Assembly (NCBI GenBank): GCA_013696395.1
Contig: JACCYQ010000104.1
Coordinates: forward strand, 1-54,407
Direction: 5' to 3'
Source of the DNA: Chitinophagaceae bacterium
GTDB lineage: Bacteria; Bacteroidota; Bacteroidia; Chitinophagales; Chitinophagaceae
DNA length: 54,407 nucleotides
Positions 26,146 to 35,460 of the stretch are shown in pieces; the first letter of the stretch is position 1; each line of letters opens with the position of its first letter. The position numbers were made by a program, and so were the translations under genes. Below the pieces are notes generated by a model. It saw nothing but the letters and a program-made list of their open reading frames with translations, did no database searches and had not been told where the DNA came from.

Positions 26146-29100
26146 CTAAAAAATGAACAATTTTTCTATCACCTCTTTTTGAAGTCTACCGGAAACAACT
26201 CTTAATTTATAGAAGTAAACTCCGCGGCCCACTTTATCCCCATATTCATCCTTAGCATCCCATTCCAGTTCCAATGAACGGTTTCCGGGTGTATTTATTG
26301 TAGATTTCAACGTTTTAATCAAGCGCCCACCGATCGTAAATATTTGAAGAGTAACCTTTAATTCGCGACCAGGTTGGTTATGTGTAAACCAAAATTGCGT
26401 TTTTGTTGAAAAAGGATTTGGATAATTGAGTACCTGACTTATTTCAAGTTCATCCTCCTTACCCACAATGAAAGAAATATTTGTTTCATTCGAATTATTC
26501 ATAACATCCCAGGCTTTGATATTCAAAGTGTGCGGACCCGCCTCTAATTCTGGTAATTGAAATTTTATAGCCCCTTCCTGGTAACTATCAAGAGCTGCTT
26601 CATAAAATTCATTCAAAACAAAATACCTGCGGGTATCTTCATCCAGTGTCGCAATTATATCATGTCCTATCCCTGTTCCTGCAGTGTTTATACCCGATGA
26701 ATCGGACAGTTTTAGAATCAAAACAGGTTGAGCATTTACAAGTCCCCCATCTACAAAACGGTCATCATTCAGGTAGGCTTTTATTTCCGGACCTTCCTTG
26801 TCATTATTTACCTCATTTCCTATTCCACCGATAATTACCCGGGATTCTAACCCGTTGCCATCTTCTGACCCGTTATCCGCATATAGGCTGATACGCCCGT
26901 TACCGAAATTATACCTGATGTCTTTGGGCATTTTAAAACTGTATGAAAACCGCCCATTGATGACCGAAGCCTTTCCTTTGTAAAGAATATTTTGCCGGGT
27001 ATTAAAACCAACCACCTGGCTGGTTGGATCATTTGCCAGGGTATACACTGTTTGTTCCTTATCGTAAACAGTTGGATAAACCGTTCCATTGAATGAGGAC
27101 ATAATGTTTCCACTATGATCACTCACAACGCCATCCATAGTTACTTTATCTGTTGCTTTTAACGTATCTACTACCACTGAAGGATTTAATCCATTAATAC
27201 CAGTTATTTCAACATTCCATTTTGGAAATGCAAGCGTTAAAGCAGGATCCCCCAGCAAAGTAAACTTCCTGTTATTGGTAACATCGCCTGAAGTTTGATA
27301 GGTAAAATTCTTAGCTGCGCGGACAGCTTCACCCAGGCTCAGGTAATTTTTATTCTGATCTGGTTGAAGGGCAAACTTCATATAATTATCATTCATGATG
27401 CGGTTACTATATGCAAATACGATCCGGGTTGTGGTCATCAGGGCAATTCCCCCGGTTTCAGGTCTTAGCAGAATGTCTTCACCAAGGGAAGCAATTGTTG
27501 GATTATCAAATGGAGCAAAATCGCAGGTTGCGTTTATAAAAAGGGGTAAATTATTGGGATTTTGCCAGGAGTTCACATTTTGCTGGTCCAATATAGTTTC
27601 TTCTGCTAATCGAAAAGGCCCACCATGCCCATTATAATTCCAGATCAATGTTCCATTATACACCTGGTTATTGATGGCATCATTTACCTGGGGATAGGCA
27701 CTCCCACCCGGGGATGACTCCTGCAGGTATGAATCCAGGTATATTTTAACCGGATTCAGCAGGTCATTGGTCTCACTGGCAGTTTTAGTTATAATTTCAG
27801 CATCATTAAGATGCAGGTTCATGTCTTCATCGTCGGCTATAAAAGTCATTTGATTGCGCCAGGGGCCCAGACTTCTGTTGTCATAATAAGCTAATACTTT
27901 ATCTACATAGTTTTTAGCTTGTTCCTCATTGGAAGCTGGAATTCTGCCGATACCTACATCCAGCGTATTGACCCTTAATCCTGAATTAATGTCTTCATCA
28001 TCTTCTAAAAATCCAAAAAAGTCATCAGAAACATAGGTTGAAAGCGGATCTAATGATGATGAGCTCTGGAAAGATGGCACCAGGTTGGTATTATTCAATA
28101 GCCTGTTTTTGAAATCAAAAGAGGCATCTCCAAAAAGCAATAAATATTTTAAACTATCTCCCGGTGTGGAAAATTTATCGAAATACATTTTTACAAAATC
28201 ACGGATTGCAGCAGGATCAGGAGTGCCTGAAGAAAACTCGTTATATACTAATGCGGTACTGACCACCCTTGTGCGCAGGTTATTTTTTTGCTGGTGAAAT
28301 GTGGCCAGTCTTTGAGCCTGGGGCAAAAGACTGGGATGTGTAATCAATAAATAATCAATTGCCGCAATATCATGCAGATCCTGGTTTGGAACCGGGCCTA
28401 TCGAAACCGGGGCTAAAGCCTGGTTGGGATAAAATGCTGCATATTCCTTTAACTGATTGCATTCCTCATTAAATGAAAAAATATTACCCTGGATTTCCCC
28501 CTGCATATTTACCGGGACCAGGAAATTGGTAACATCCCAAACCATTAATCCATCAACTGCATTGTTAATCCTGAAATTTCCCCTTGCATTACCTACAGAT
28601 TCCCAGTCGCGAAATAATAATTGTCCATTTACCGGCATGCTAAGGCTTGCCCTGGTAAAAATGCGGAACCAGTTCAACCAACCCTGTGCATTTAAACTTC
28701 CGGGTGCATATTGATACTGTACAGAAAGTGTATCCTGTGCCACAGAACTTTGGGTTTCAATAACCTGCTGTCTTGCAAATACCTCATTAATTCCTGTTCC
28801 AACGGCGGGGATATTTACCTGTTGAAATGATTGTCCGTTAATTCTAGTGTCAAAAGAACTTGCTGAGCCTGTAGATCTGGAAACCAGGTTACTTACCAAC
28901 CGGACAGGTTGTGATGTAATCCTGTTGGATACAGGGACTGGGAAATTCCGAAAAGAAGCTTTACCGGGAGCATTACTGAATTCTTCTCCAAACCATTCTT
29001 TCCCACTACCTAAAAAATTTACCGAATCCAGTTCATAAAAGTAGCGGTAATCATACCTATCAATATTAATGGAGGCAGTTCCGGTATTATTTGAAGATGA

Positions 29101-29559
29101 AATTCTTTTTCCGGTTCCCTGGGTACTAACAAAATAGAAAGCCTGGTCACTATAAATATTCTTATGATGGGTAAATTGCCGGTTTAATGAATCCTTTTGC
29201 CAATGATGGGGGCCTTCGGCATAAAACAGGATATAATCATTCCCATTCATAATGCCATCTCCTCCATCCATAACCATAATGGCATTTTCCTGTAAATCAT
29301 CAAACCGAATTGAAGCGTTTGATTCAGCAAGCATACCTCCTCCATTACCAAAAAGCCTGATTGTGGAGGAGGGCATTCCATTGACTGATAAGCCTAAAGT
29401 ATTCAAAAATGGGATATCCATTTTATAAACGCCAGCCTGGTTTACAGCAATCTTGTACCAGTTACCCGCTGCCAATACCGAGTTGGGAGCATAGGCCCTT
29501 TGTGCATGAGCAGGAAACAAATAGATTAAACAACCTAAAAGAAGCAGGTATTTCATCAT
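26146..29559 (-). CDS. porU: Type IX secretion sortase PorU
   Basis: PorU is a C25 (gingipain-like) cysteine protease on the outer surface that removes the C-terminal signal of type IX cargo and attaches it to lipopolysaccharide. The signal peptide ends near PAHAQR. The C25 domain includes YLLLFGDASFDFK and the catalytic His in WNYNGHGGPF (His647 counted from the TTG at 29565). The catalytic Cys lies in FINATCDFAPFDNP (Cys681, same count). The C-terminal part has an Ig-like region and a FlgD-like segment ending GRGVYFYKLRV. The longest frame opens with TTG at 29565; I place the start at ATG 29559, with 29556 also possible. The length of about 1140 residues fits the family. Confidence 0.94.
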   Translation of the reverse strand: MMKYLLLLGCLIYLFPAHAQRAYAPNSVLAAGNWYKIAVNQAGVYKMDIPFLNTLGLSVNGMPSSTIRLFGNGGGMLAESNASIRFDDLQENAIMVMDGGDGIMNGNDYILFYAEGPHHWQKDSLNRQFTHHKNIYSDQAFYFVSTQGTGKRISSSNNTGTASINIDRYDYRYFYELDSVNFLGSGKEWFGEEFSNAPGKASFRNFPVPVSNRITSQPVRLVSNLVSRSTGSASSFDTRINGQSFQQVNIPAVGTGINEVFARQQVIETQSSVAQDTLSVQYQYAPGSLNAQGWLNWFRIFTRASLSMPVNGQLLFRDWESVGNARGNFRINNAVDGLMVWDVTNFLVPVNMQGEIQGNIFSFNEECNQLKEYAAFYPNQALAPVSIGPVPNQDLHDIAAIDYLLITHPSLLPQAQRLATFHQQKNNLRTRVVSTALVYNEFSSGTPDPAAIRDFVKMYFDKFSTPGDSLKYLLLFGDASFDFKNRLLNNTNLVPSFQSSSSLDPLSTYVSDDFFGFLEDDEDINSGLRVNTLDVGIGRIPASNEEQAKNYVDKVLAYYDNRSLGPWRNQMTFIADDEDMNLHLNDAEIITKTASETNDLLNPVKIYLDSYLQESSPGGSAYPQVNDAINNQVYNGTLIWNYNGHGGPFRLAEETILDQQNVNSWQNPNNLPLFINATCDFAPFDNPTIASLGEDILLRPETGGIALMTTTRIVFAYSNRIMNDNYMKFALQPDQNKNYLSLGEAVRAAKNFTYQTSGDVTNNRKFTLLGDPALTLAFPKWNVEITGINGLNPSVVVDTLKATDKVTMDGVVSDHSGNIMSSFNGTVYPTVYDKEQTVYTLANDPTSQVVGFNTRQNILYKGKASVINGRFSYSFKMPKDIRYNFGNGRISLYADNGSEDGNGLESRVIIGGIGNEVNNDKEGPEIKAYLNDDRFVDGGLVNAQPVLILKLSDSSGINTAGTGIGHDIIATLDEDTRRYFVLNEFYEAALDSYQEGAIKFQLPELEAGPHTLNIKAWDVMNNSNETNISFIVGKEDELEISQVLNYPNPFSTKTQFWFTHNQPGRELKVTLQIFTIGGRLIKTLKSTINTPGNRSLELEWDAKDEYGDKVGRGVYFYKLRVVSGRLQKEVIEKLFIF

Positions 29560-29733
29560 AATCAACCCATAATTAAGGTATTATATTCAATATTCGACAA
29601 AATAATGCCTTCCATAATAATATTTTGAAAATCATATATTCGAGGCCTGGTTTTTAAATAAAACAAACGTCAACATACAATATAAGGTTTACAGATACGT
29701 TTAAATTATTCCAAAAACCCAGTTTTTAAGCAT

Positions 29734-31284
29734 ATGACTATGAAATTGAAAAACTTAGCAATTCTTTTAACAAGTGTTGTCTTATTTGCCTCTTGTAAAG
29801 GCAAAGGGCTTTTTAAGAAGAAGCCAGAAAAATCCGATGTAACTGGTTGGAATTACAATGATAAGGATATGGGTAGCTACCAGGTATCCAAATCACAAGA
29901 ACAAGGCTCAGGACCTGGATTAGTATTTGTCCAGGGAGGTACGTTTACCATGGGCCAAACGGAAGAGGATATAATGGGTGACTGGAATAATATTCCACGC
30001 CGTGTTACCGTACCTGCTTTTTACATCGATCGTACTGAAGTAGCTAACGTACACTACCGGGAATATATTCACTGGTTATCAAGAGTATTTGATCCTGAAG
30101 CCGATCCTGGCAATCAGCTTATTTTAAATGCCGCACTTCCTGACACGTTGGTTTGGCGCAGTGAACTAAGTTATAATGAACCAATGGTTGAATACTATTT
30201 CCGCCACCCGGGATTTAATGATTACCCGGTGGTTGGTGTTACCTGGAGACAAGCTTATGACTTTTGTTTGTGGAGAAGTGATAGGGTAAACGAAGGCATT
30301 TTAATGAATAAAGGATTTGCCAATAAGCAAGGCATTCAAGGTCAGCAGCAGGAAAACAATTTTACTACTAAATCTTATCTCTTAGGTCTTTACCAGGCTG
30401 CTCCTGGTAAAGTTGATAAAAAAGACAAGTTGATCTCTCCAATGGGAACCCCTCGTACAACGGTTAATATGGAAGATGGTATTTTATTACCGGATTACCG
30501 TTTACCTTTTGAGGCTGAGTGGGAATATGCGGCTTATGGTTATATCAATCAAAACCCAAGACCCAGTACCAAAGAAGGTAAAAGAGGTGAAGAGTTAATC
30601 AGCAACAAACAAGTTTATCCATGGGCTCAAAATTATAATGGATTAAGGGATACTCGTCATGGTAGTTGGCAGGGACAGTTTTTGGCCAACTTTAAACGCG
30701 GTTCCGGTGATAATGCTGGAGTAGCTGGCGGTTTGAATGACCGTGCGATTTATACAGCCCCGGTAAATTCATTTTATGCTAATGGCTTTGGTATTTTCAA
30801 TATGGCTGGAAACGTTTCTGAGTGGGTATCTGATGTATTCCGTCCGCTTACTTTATTAGATGCGGATGATGTATCTCCTTTCCGTGGTAACCAATATATG
30901 AAGTTATATAAAAACGATGTTGGCGAAGCCGAGATCGATAGCTTAGGCCGCGTTAAAATGGTTGCTGTAACTGATCAAGAAAGTAAGGATCGCCGCAATT
31001 ACCAGCGTGGTAATGTTATCAACTACCTGGATGGTGACTCAGTTTCTCAATCATCTTACGGTTACGGTTTAACTACATTGGTAAGTGATAAATCAAGAGT
31101 ATACAAAGGTGGAAGCTGGAATGACAGGGCTTATTGGTTAAGTCCGGGAACCCGTCGCTACCTGGAAGAAGACCAGGCAAGCAGCACCATCGGTTTCCGT
31201 TGTGCAATGGATAGAATGGGTAGTCCTGAAGGACCAAAACGCAAAACCGGTAACTGGTTTAAAACACGCAGACAAAAAAGATAA
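29734..31284 (+). CDS. gldJ: Gliding and type IX secretion lipoprotein GldJ
   Basis: GldJ is an outer-membrane lipoprotein needed for gliding motility and for stability of other type IX components. The lipobox LFASC puts the lipidated Cys near residue 21. The rest is a formylglycine-generating-enzyme (SUMF1) fold: GGTFTMGQTEEDI, FYIDRTEVANVHYREYIHWL, YPVVGVTWRQAYDFCLWRSD, LPFEAEWEYAAYG, NMAGNVSEWVSDV and FRCAMDR. Wording of these blocks and the porV-porU-gldJ neighbourhood favour GldJ over its paralog GldK. ATG 29740 is an alternative start. It is divergent from porU and followed by a strong terminator. Confidence 0.92.
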   Translation: MTMKLKNLAILLTSVVLFASCKGKGLFKKKPEKSDVTGWNYNDKDMGSYQVSKSQEQGSGPGLVFVQGGTFTMGQTEEDIMGDWNNIPRRVTVPAFYIDRTEVANVHYREYIHWLSRVFDPEADPGNQLILNAALPDTLVWRSELSYNEPMVEYYFRHPGFNDYPVVGVTWRQAYDFCLWRSDRVNEGILMNKGFANKQGIQGQQQENNFTTKSYLLGLYQAAPGKVDKKDKLISPMGTPRTTVNMEDGILLPDYRLPFEAEWEYAAYGYINQNPRPSTKEGKRGEELISNKQVYPWAQNYNGLRDTRHGSWQGQFLANFKRGSGDNAGVAGGLNDRAIYTAPVNSFYANGFGIFNMAGNVSEWVSDVFRPLTLLDADDVSPFRGNQYMKLYKNDVGEAEIDSLGRVKMVAVTDQESKDRRNYQRGNVINYLDGDSVSQSSYGYGLTTLVSDKSRVYKGGSWNDRAYWLSPGTRRYLEEDQASSTIGFRCAMDRMGSPEGPKRKTGNWFKTRRQKR

Positions 31285-31305
31285 TTCTTAAAAACATATT
31301 TCAGA

Positions 31306-31331
31306 ACCCTCCGCATGCGGAGGGTTTTTTT
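31306..31331 (+). terminator. Intrinsic terminator after gldJ
   Basis: ACCCTCCGC (31306-31314) pairs with GCGGAGGGT (31317-31325), followed by T6 or more. This is a textbook intrinsic terminator 21 bases after the gldJ stop. Confidence 0.92.
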
Positions 31332-31406
31332 GTGGAATAATTTTTTAGCCGCAGGCTTATTATATTTTGAAAATGATGGTGAAATCAAATTAGAATTTTG
31401 ATCACT

Positions 31407-31414
31407 TAAATTTG
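31407..31414 (+). promoter_or_regulatory. Predicted -7 element directly before murF
   Basis: TAAATTTG, a perfect TAnnTTTG match, then TTGC, then the ATG of murF. The spacing of four bases equals that at dut and suggests a leaderless or nearly leaderless mRNA. A terminator lies between gldJ and this site, so murF needs its own promoter. Confidence 0.45.
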
Positions 31415-31418
31415 TTGC

Positions 31419-32699
31419 ATGAACATTGACCTTCTTTACCAGATCTATCAACAAAACCCTTCGGTACAAACAGATACACGCCAATTAAAAAATGGAGACA
31501 TTTATTTTGCATTAAAAGGTCCTCATTTTAACGGTAACCATTTTGCCAAACAGGCATTGGATGCCGGGGCCTGTTATGCAGTTATTGATGAAGAGGAATA
31601 TTCTATTGAAGGCAAAACCATTTTTGTCCCTGATGTTTTACAGGCATTACAACAACTGGCTCTACATCATAGAAAGCAACTGTCCATACCCGTTATAGCT
31701 ATTACAGGCAGCAATGGAAAAACAACTACAAAAGAATTGGTACATGCTGTTTTATCAACCACTTATAAAACCATTGCAACAGCCGGAAACCTGAATAACC
31801 ATATTGGCGTGCCACTTACTTTATTGAAAATCCCCGCGGATGCAGAAATGGCTATCATTGAAATGGGTGCTAACCATGCTGGGGAAATAGCTTCATATTG
31901 CCAGATTGCCTTACCAACCCACGGGTTAATTACCAATTGCGGAAAGGCTCATTTAGAGGGGTTTGGCAGTTTGGAAGGTGTAAAAAAAGCAAAGGGAGAA
32001 TTGTTCGATTACCTGCGGTCACTTGCGCATGGTTATGCATTTATAATGTGGGATTACGACTACCTGCAGCAAATGAGTAAAGGCATTAGTGGCATCATAA
32101 AATATGGAACTGGAGATGTGCATGTGAAAGGACATGTTACCCAATCCCTGCCTTTTATGCAGGTAAAGATTACACAGGGATTGGATAATGGTAGCATTCA
32201 AACACATTTAGCAGGTGATTATAATTTGCCGAATGTACTGGCAGCGGTTACGATTGGTAATTATTTTAAAGTTCCGGATAAAAAAATCGTATCTGCCATA
32301 GAAAACTATCAGCCGGCAAACAGTCGTTCCCAGCTCATGCAACTTGGAACCAACCAGGTAATTATGGATGCTTATAATGCCAATCCGAGCAGTATGAAAG
32401 CGGCCATTGAACATTTTGCACTGATCACCAGTAAAAACAAAATATTGTTATTGGGCAGTATGGCAGAATTAGGAGAAGAAACCGAATTGGAACACAAAAC
32501 TTTGATCCAGGAAATAAAAAAATATCCATGGAAGCAGGTGGTGTTGGTAGGCACGGCATTTGAAAAAACCAATCATTCCTTTTTGCAATTCGATAATGTA
32601 ATGCAGGCGAAAGAATGGTTTGGCCAGGCAAACATACAAAACAGCCATATCCTTGTAAAAGGATCGAGAAGCATACAAATGGAAAAAATAATTAGTTGA
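31419..32699 (+). CDS. murF: UDP-N-acetylmuramoyl-tripeptide--D-alanyl-D-alanine ligase
   Basis: MurF adds D-Ala-D-Ala to UDP-MurNAc-tripeptide in the cytoplasm, completing the pentapeptide. The Mur ligase N-terminal domain has VQTDTRQLKNGDIYFAL. The P-loop is ITGSNGKTTTKEL, followed by AGNLNNHIGVPLTLL and IIEMGANHAGEI. The C-terminal domain shows DAYNANPSSMKAAIEHF and LLLGSMAELG. The length of 426 residues is normal for Bacteroidota. In Flavobacterium the gene lies near gldJ as well, so the association is conserved although a terminator separates them here. Confidence 0.95.
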   Translation: MNIDLLYQIYQQNPSVQTDTRQLKNGDIYFALKGPHFNGNHFAKQALDAGACYAVIDEEEYSIEGKTIFVPDVLQALQQLALHHRKQLSIPVIAITGSNGKTTTKELVHAVLSTTYKTIATAGNLNNHIGVPLTLLKIPADAEMAIIEMGANHAGEIASYCQIALPTHGLITNCGKAHLEGFGSLEGVKKAKGELFDYLRSLAHGYAFIMWDYDYLQQMSKGISGIIKYGTGDVHVKGHVTQSLPFMQVKITQGLDNGSIQTHLAGDYNLPNVLAAVTIGNYFKVPDKKIVSAIENYQPANSRSQLMQLGTNQVIMDAYNANPSSMKAAIEHFALITSKNKILLLGSMAELGEETELEHKTLIQEIKKYPWKQVVLVGTAFEKTNHSFLQFDNVMQAKEWFGQANIQNSHILVKGSRSIQMEKIIS

Positions 32700-32729
32700 A
32701 CTAACGGTCAGGAATACATGCCATTAACA

Positions 32730-33203
32730 TTAATCCTCATTAATAGCATCAAAAAATAAACCTGCAGCCACGGCATATACGGCGTGATGCAGGGCATCTG
32801 TAAGAATTCCTTTTACACCCCACTCTTTTACGGGTGGCGCTACTTTTAATGCCGGAGTCATAACCATAGCCGTTCCCATAACGGCACCAAAATGTATGGC
32901 AGTTGCGGCCCACCCTTTTATACCTGATAAGGATAATAACCCACGTGTAATACCCCATGAAGTTCCATAAGCCCAATGAACCTCTTGCGAAAATTTGGGC
33001 TTGTGTTCTATATTTATTGCTTTTACATCCAACACTTTTGTAGCAGCTTTTGCCGGTGCATCGCTGGGTTTACGGCCGGTGATTTTCATTTCTATTACCT
33101 GCGAAATGGTTATAGCCGCTGTACCAGCAAGACCTGCCAGTAAGCCTTTTCCCAGTGCGTTTCCAAATAAACCAATACCTCTTGTAATACTTTGTGATGT
33201 CAT
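32730..33203 (-). CDS. Hypothetical membrane-associated protein
   Basis: A 157-residue protein I do not recognise. It is rich in Gly and Ala with three or four weakly hydrophobic segments (about 14-36, 85-102, 103-122 and 135-152), which suggests a small integral membrane protein. GLLAGLAGTAAITISQVIEM near the N-terminus and DALHHAVYAVAAGLFFDAI at the C-terminus are the most helix-like parts. The pattern vaguely recalls DUF1440/YagU-type proteins, but I would not assign it. It converges with murF and is divergent from the next unknown gene. Confidence 0.6.
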   Translation of the reverse strand: MTSQSITRGIGLFGNALGKGLLAGLAGTAAITISQVIEMKITGRKPSDAPAKAATKVLDVKAINIEHKPKFSQEVHWAYGTSWGITRGLLSLSGIKGWAATAIHFGAVMGTAMVMTPALKVAPPVKEWGVKGILTDALHHAVYAVAAGLFFDAINED

Positions 33204-33352
33204 ATTGTATAAATTATTCTGTCAAATACTTTCTTCTGATGCAAAAACCATACTGGCAAAAAATTCCAAGCTCCACAATTAACTGAAAACCCCGGTTGGC
33301 ATATTTTTTATCCAGATAATAGTAAACAATCATAAACTTCTAAGGGAATTAT

Positions 33353-33973
33353 ATGGAAAAGGATTTTAAAAATGAAGTGATCCCCAAACAGGAAACAGGA
33401 ATCACAATTGATACTGAGAAATCAATTGACCTGGGAACAGAGGAGGACGCCATTAATTTTTTCCAAATCGCCAAAATGCGCTTATTAAACGTGAATAACT
33501 GGCACCATATAGCCGGCGCATTAACCGCAGACTTTTCATTACGCGATTCAGCAGGTAAACCTGTAAATCGCACAGCAATGAAAGGTGATCATTTTAAAAT
33601 TGACATTCCGGGGCCTGGTTCAAAAAGTGGTAAAGGTTATGACTGGATCCGAATTATCGATTTCCAGGAAAAAAAAGAACCTGGTTTTGAAAGCCTGGCA
33701 TTTACCGTTAGACCCAGTGACAACCCGGAAAATCAAACAGAGCATGTTTCGCATTTCTTCTCACCTGAATCAAGCAGTACATTTTCTGTGTTCCGGAATA
33801 AAAATAAAGTAACTGCAGGTATATATGATCGTAATACCAAACCGAATACGGATGGGGATACGGTTATAGATAAAATCCGCAATACTTTGGTAGGTGCTTT
33901 TGGTGTAAGTGGTGGTGCAAAAATTCAATGGAAATCATTAGCCAGCGCATTTATCAAAAAAAATGATGAATAG
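33353..33973 (+). CDS. Hypothetical protein, possible lipid- or DUF-type beta domain
   Basis: A 206-residue protein without signal peptide or membrane segment, not recognised. Residues 25-50 (DLGTEEDAINFFQIAKMRLL) look helical. The middle looks like a beta domain: MKGDHFKIDIPGPG, YDWIRIIDFQEKK, LAFTVRPSDNP. A C-terminal amphipathic stretch KIRNTLVGAFG follows. Similar proteins occur, I believe, in other Sphingobacteriia and Chitinophagia, but I know of no function. It precedes the SDR gene by 98 bases on the same strand, so co-transcription is possible. Confidence 0.6.
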   Translation: MEKDFKNEVIPKQETGITIDTEKSIDLGTEEDAINFFQIAKMRLLNVNNWHHIAGALTADFSLRDSAGKPVNRTAMKGDHFKIDIPGPGSKSGKGYDWIRIIDFQEKKEPGFESLAFTVRPSDNPENQTEHVSHFFSPESSSTFSVFRNKNKVTAGIYDRNTKPNTDGDTVIDKIRNTLVGAFGVSGGAKIQWKSLASAFIKKNDE

Positions 33974-34071
33974 ATCACTCACCAAATCCAGGTCAATTAT
34001 TTGAATGACCGATAAAGTAAAATGCAGAAATTTTAATAACACAGACTTTTTTTATAATTAAAAAAACTTAC

Positions 34072-35082
34072 ATGAAAAATAAAAATGACTTCCAGGACAA
34101 AGTTGTTGTGATAACAGGTGCTACCGGGGGTGTTGGCAGAGTAACGGCATGGGAATTTGCCAAACAAGGAGCTAAAATTGCCCTGATTGCAAGAAGTGCA
34201 GAACAACTGGAAGCAACCAAAAAAGAAGTGGAGGAATATGGCGGAAAGGCTATAACCATTCAAACAGATGTAGCCGATGCTAAGCAGGTAGAAGCTGCCG
34301 CAGCAAGAACAGAACAGGAATTGGGTGAAATAGATATTTGGGTAAATAATGCCATGAACAGTGTTTTTTCTCCCTTCCATAAAATTGATGCAGATGAATT
34401 TAAAAGGGTAACAGATGTTACATACCTGGGTACAGTTTATGGAACCATGTCCGCTTTAAAAAGAATGAGACCACGCAATAGAGGCTCTATCGTTTTTGTG
34501 GGTTCAGCGCTTGCTTATCGAGGTATTCCATTACAGTCAGCCTATTGCGGGGCCAAGCATGGTATTGAAGGATTTTATGATTCACTGCGCACCGAATTGA
34601 TGCATGAAAACAGCCAGATTAAAACGAGTATGGTTCAATTACCCGCTTTGAATACTACGCAGTTTGGTTGGGTATTGAGCAAACTACCATACAAACCAAG
34701 GCCTATGGGAAAAGTTTATCAACCTGAAGTAGCCGCGGAAGCAATCCTGTTTGCGGCTAAGCATAATCGCAGGAGTATATGGGTAGGGTATCCGACTTAC
34801 CAGGCAATTATTGGAAATAAAATTGCACCCTGGTATGCGGATAGGGTGCTTGCAAATACCGCATTTGATGGTCAACAGACCGAAGAACCGATTGGATTGA
34901 ACCGGGAAAATAATGTTTGGGAACCTGTTCAGGGTGATCGGGGAGCTTATGGTGACTTCCATGACATTGCGGTTGACCGCAGTTTTACTTTATGGGCATC
35001 CATCAACCGGAACCTTGTAAGAACAATTGGCGGTTTGCTGGTAGCAGGTTTAATAGGAGCGCTTGCTCGCAGAAAAGGTTGA
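34072..35082 (+). CDS. SDR family oxidoreductase
   Basis: A classical short-chain dehydrogenase with a C-terminal extension, 336 residues. The NAD(P) loop is ITGATGGVGRVTA (residues 12-24), then DIWVNNAMNS, the catalytic Ser in FVGSALAYRG, and YxxxK in YCGAKHGIEGF. An Arg in IARSAEQ after the second strand favours NADPH. The C-terminal 90 residues end with a hydrophobic helix and RRKG, possibly a membrane anchor. The substrate is unknown. Such SDRs often sit in small stress-related clusters with SPW and VKOR-like proteins, as here. A weak terminator follows. Confidence 0.85.
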   Translation: MKNKNDFQDKVVVITGATGGVGRVTAWEFAKQGAKIALIARSAEQLEATKKEVEEYGGKAITIQTDVADAKQVEAAAARTEQELGEIDIWVNNAMNSVFSPFHKIDADEFKRVTDVTYLGTVYGTMSALKRMRPRNRGSIVFVGSALAYRGIPLQSAYCGAKHGIEGFYDSLRTELMHENSQIKTSMVQLPALNTTQFGWVLSKLPYKPRPMGKVYQPEVAAEAILFAAKHNRRSIWVGYPTYQAIIGNKIAPWYADRVLANTAFDGQQTEEPIGLNRENNVWEPVQGDRGAYGDFHDIAVDRSFTLWASINRNLVRTIGGLLVAGLIGALARRKG

Positions 35083-35101
35083 TTTCGGTTAACCTTCATT
35101 G

Positions 35102-35458
35102 TTAGCCTTCTGCATGTGGAGGATTTTTTTGGAAAAGTGATCGCCATCCACCTCCATACATTCCTTTACCTTTTCTTTTAATAATGGCTAAGATTATTAC
35201 CATGGATGCAGAAAGAAAATTTGGGTAAATATCCTGTCCATTTCCATAAATCACACTAAAGATGATCAGCCAGGTTGCTACCAGGATATTTAACCAGCGG
35301 GCATTCCGGTTTACTTCCCAAATAGCCGTAATGGCAAATGTAATTATCAACGGGCCTGTAATGAAATTTTGATTGGAGAGTGCCTTGTCATATTCAAACA
35401 AGCCTGGGGTGATCATAATAAACAGACCTACTAATATGCTTACAATTTGTGCCCACAT
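35102..35458 (-). CDS. SPW repeat membrane protein
   Basis: A 118-residue integral membrane protein with four predicted helices (about 4-20, 32-46, 55-72 and 80-92). It resembles the SPW-repeat family: WAQIVSILVGLFIMITPGLF is the first repeat, and WLNILVATWLIIFSVIYG the second. Family members have two WxxxxGxWLxxSP-like repeats and no proven function. The gene starts 2 bases after the stop of the VKOR-like gene, so the two are surely co-transcribed. The C-terminus is basic and cytoplasmic. Confidence 0.75.
   Translation of the reverse strand: MWAQIVSILVGLFIMITPGLFEYDKALSNQNFITGPLIITFAITAIWEVNRNARWLNILVATWLIIFSVIYGNGQDIYPNFLSASMVIILAIIKRKGKGMYGGGWRSLFQKNPPHAEG
35106..35130 (+). terminator. 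Weak terminator after the SDR gene
   Basis: CCTTC (35106-35110) pairs with GGAGG (35118-35122) through one G-U pair, followed by ATTTTTTT. It resembles a worn copy of the gldJ terminator. It overlaps the 3' end of the convergent SPW gene. Confidence 0.4.
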
Positions 35459-35460
35459 AT

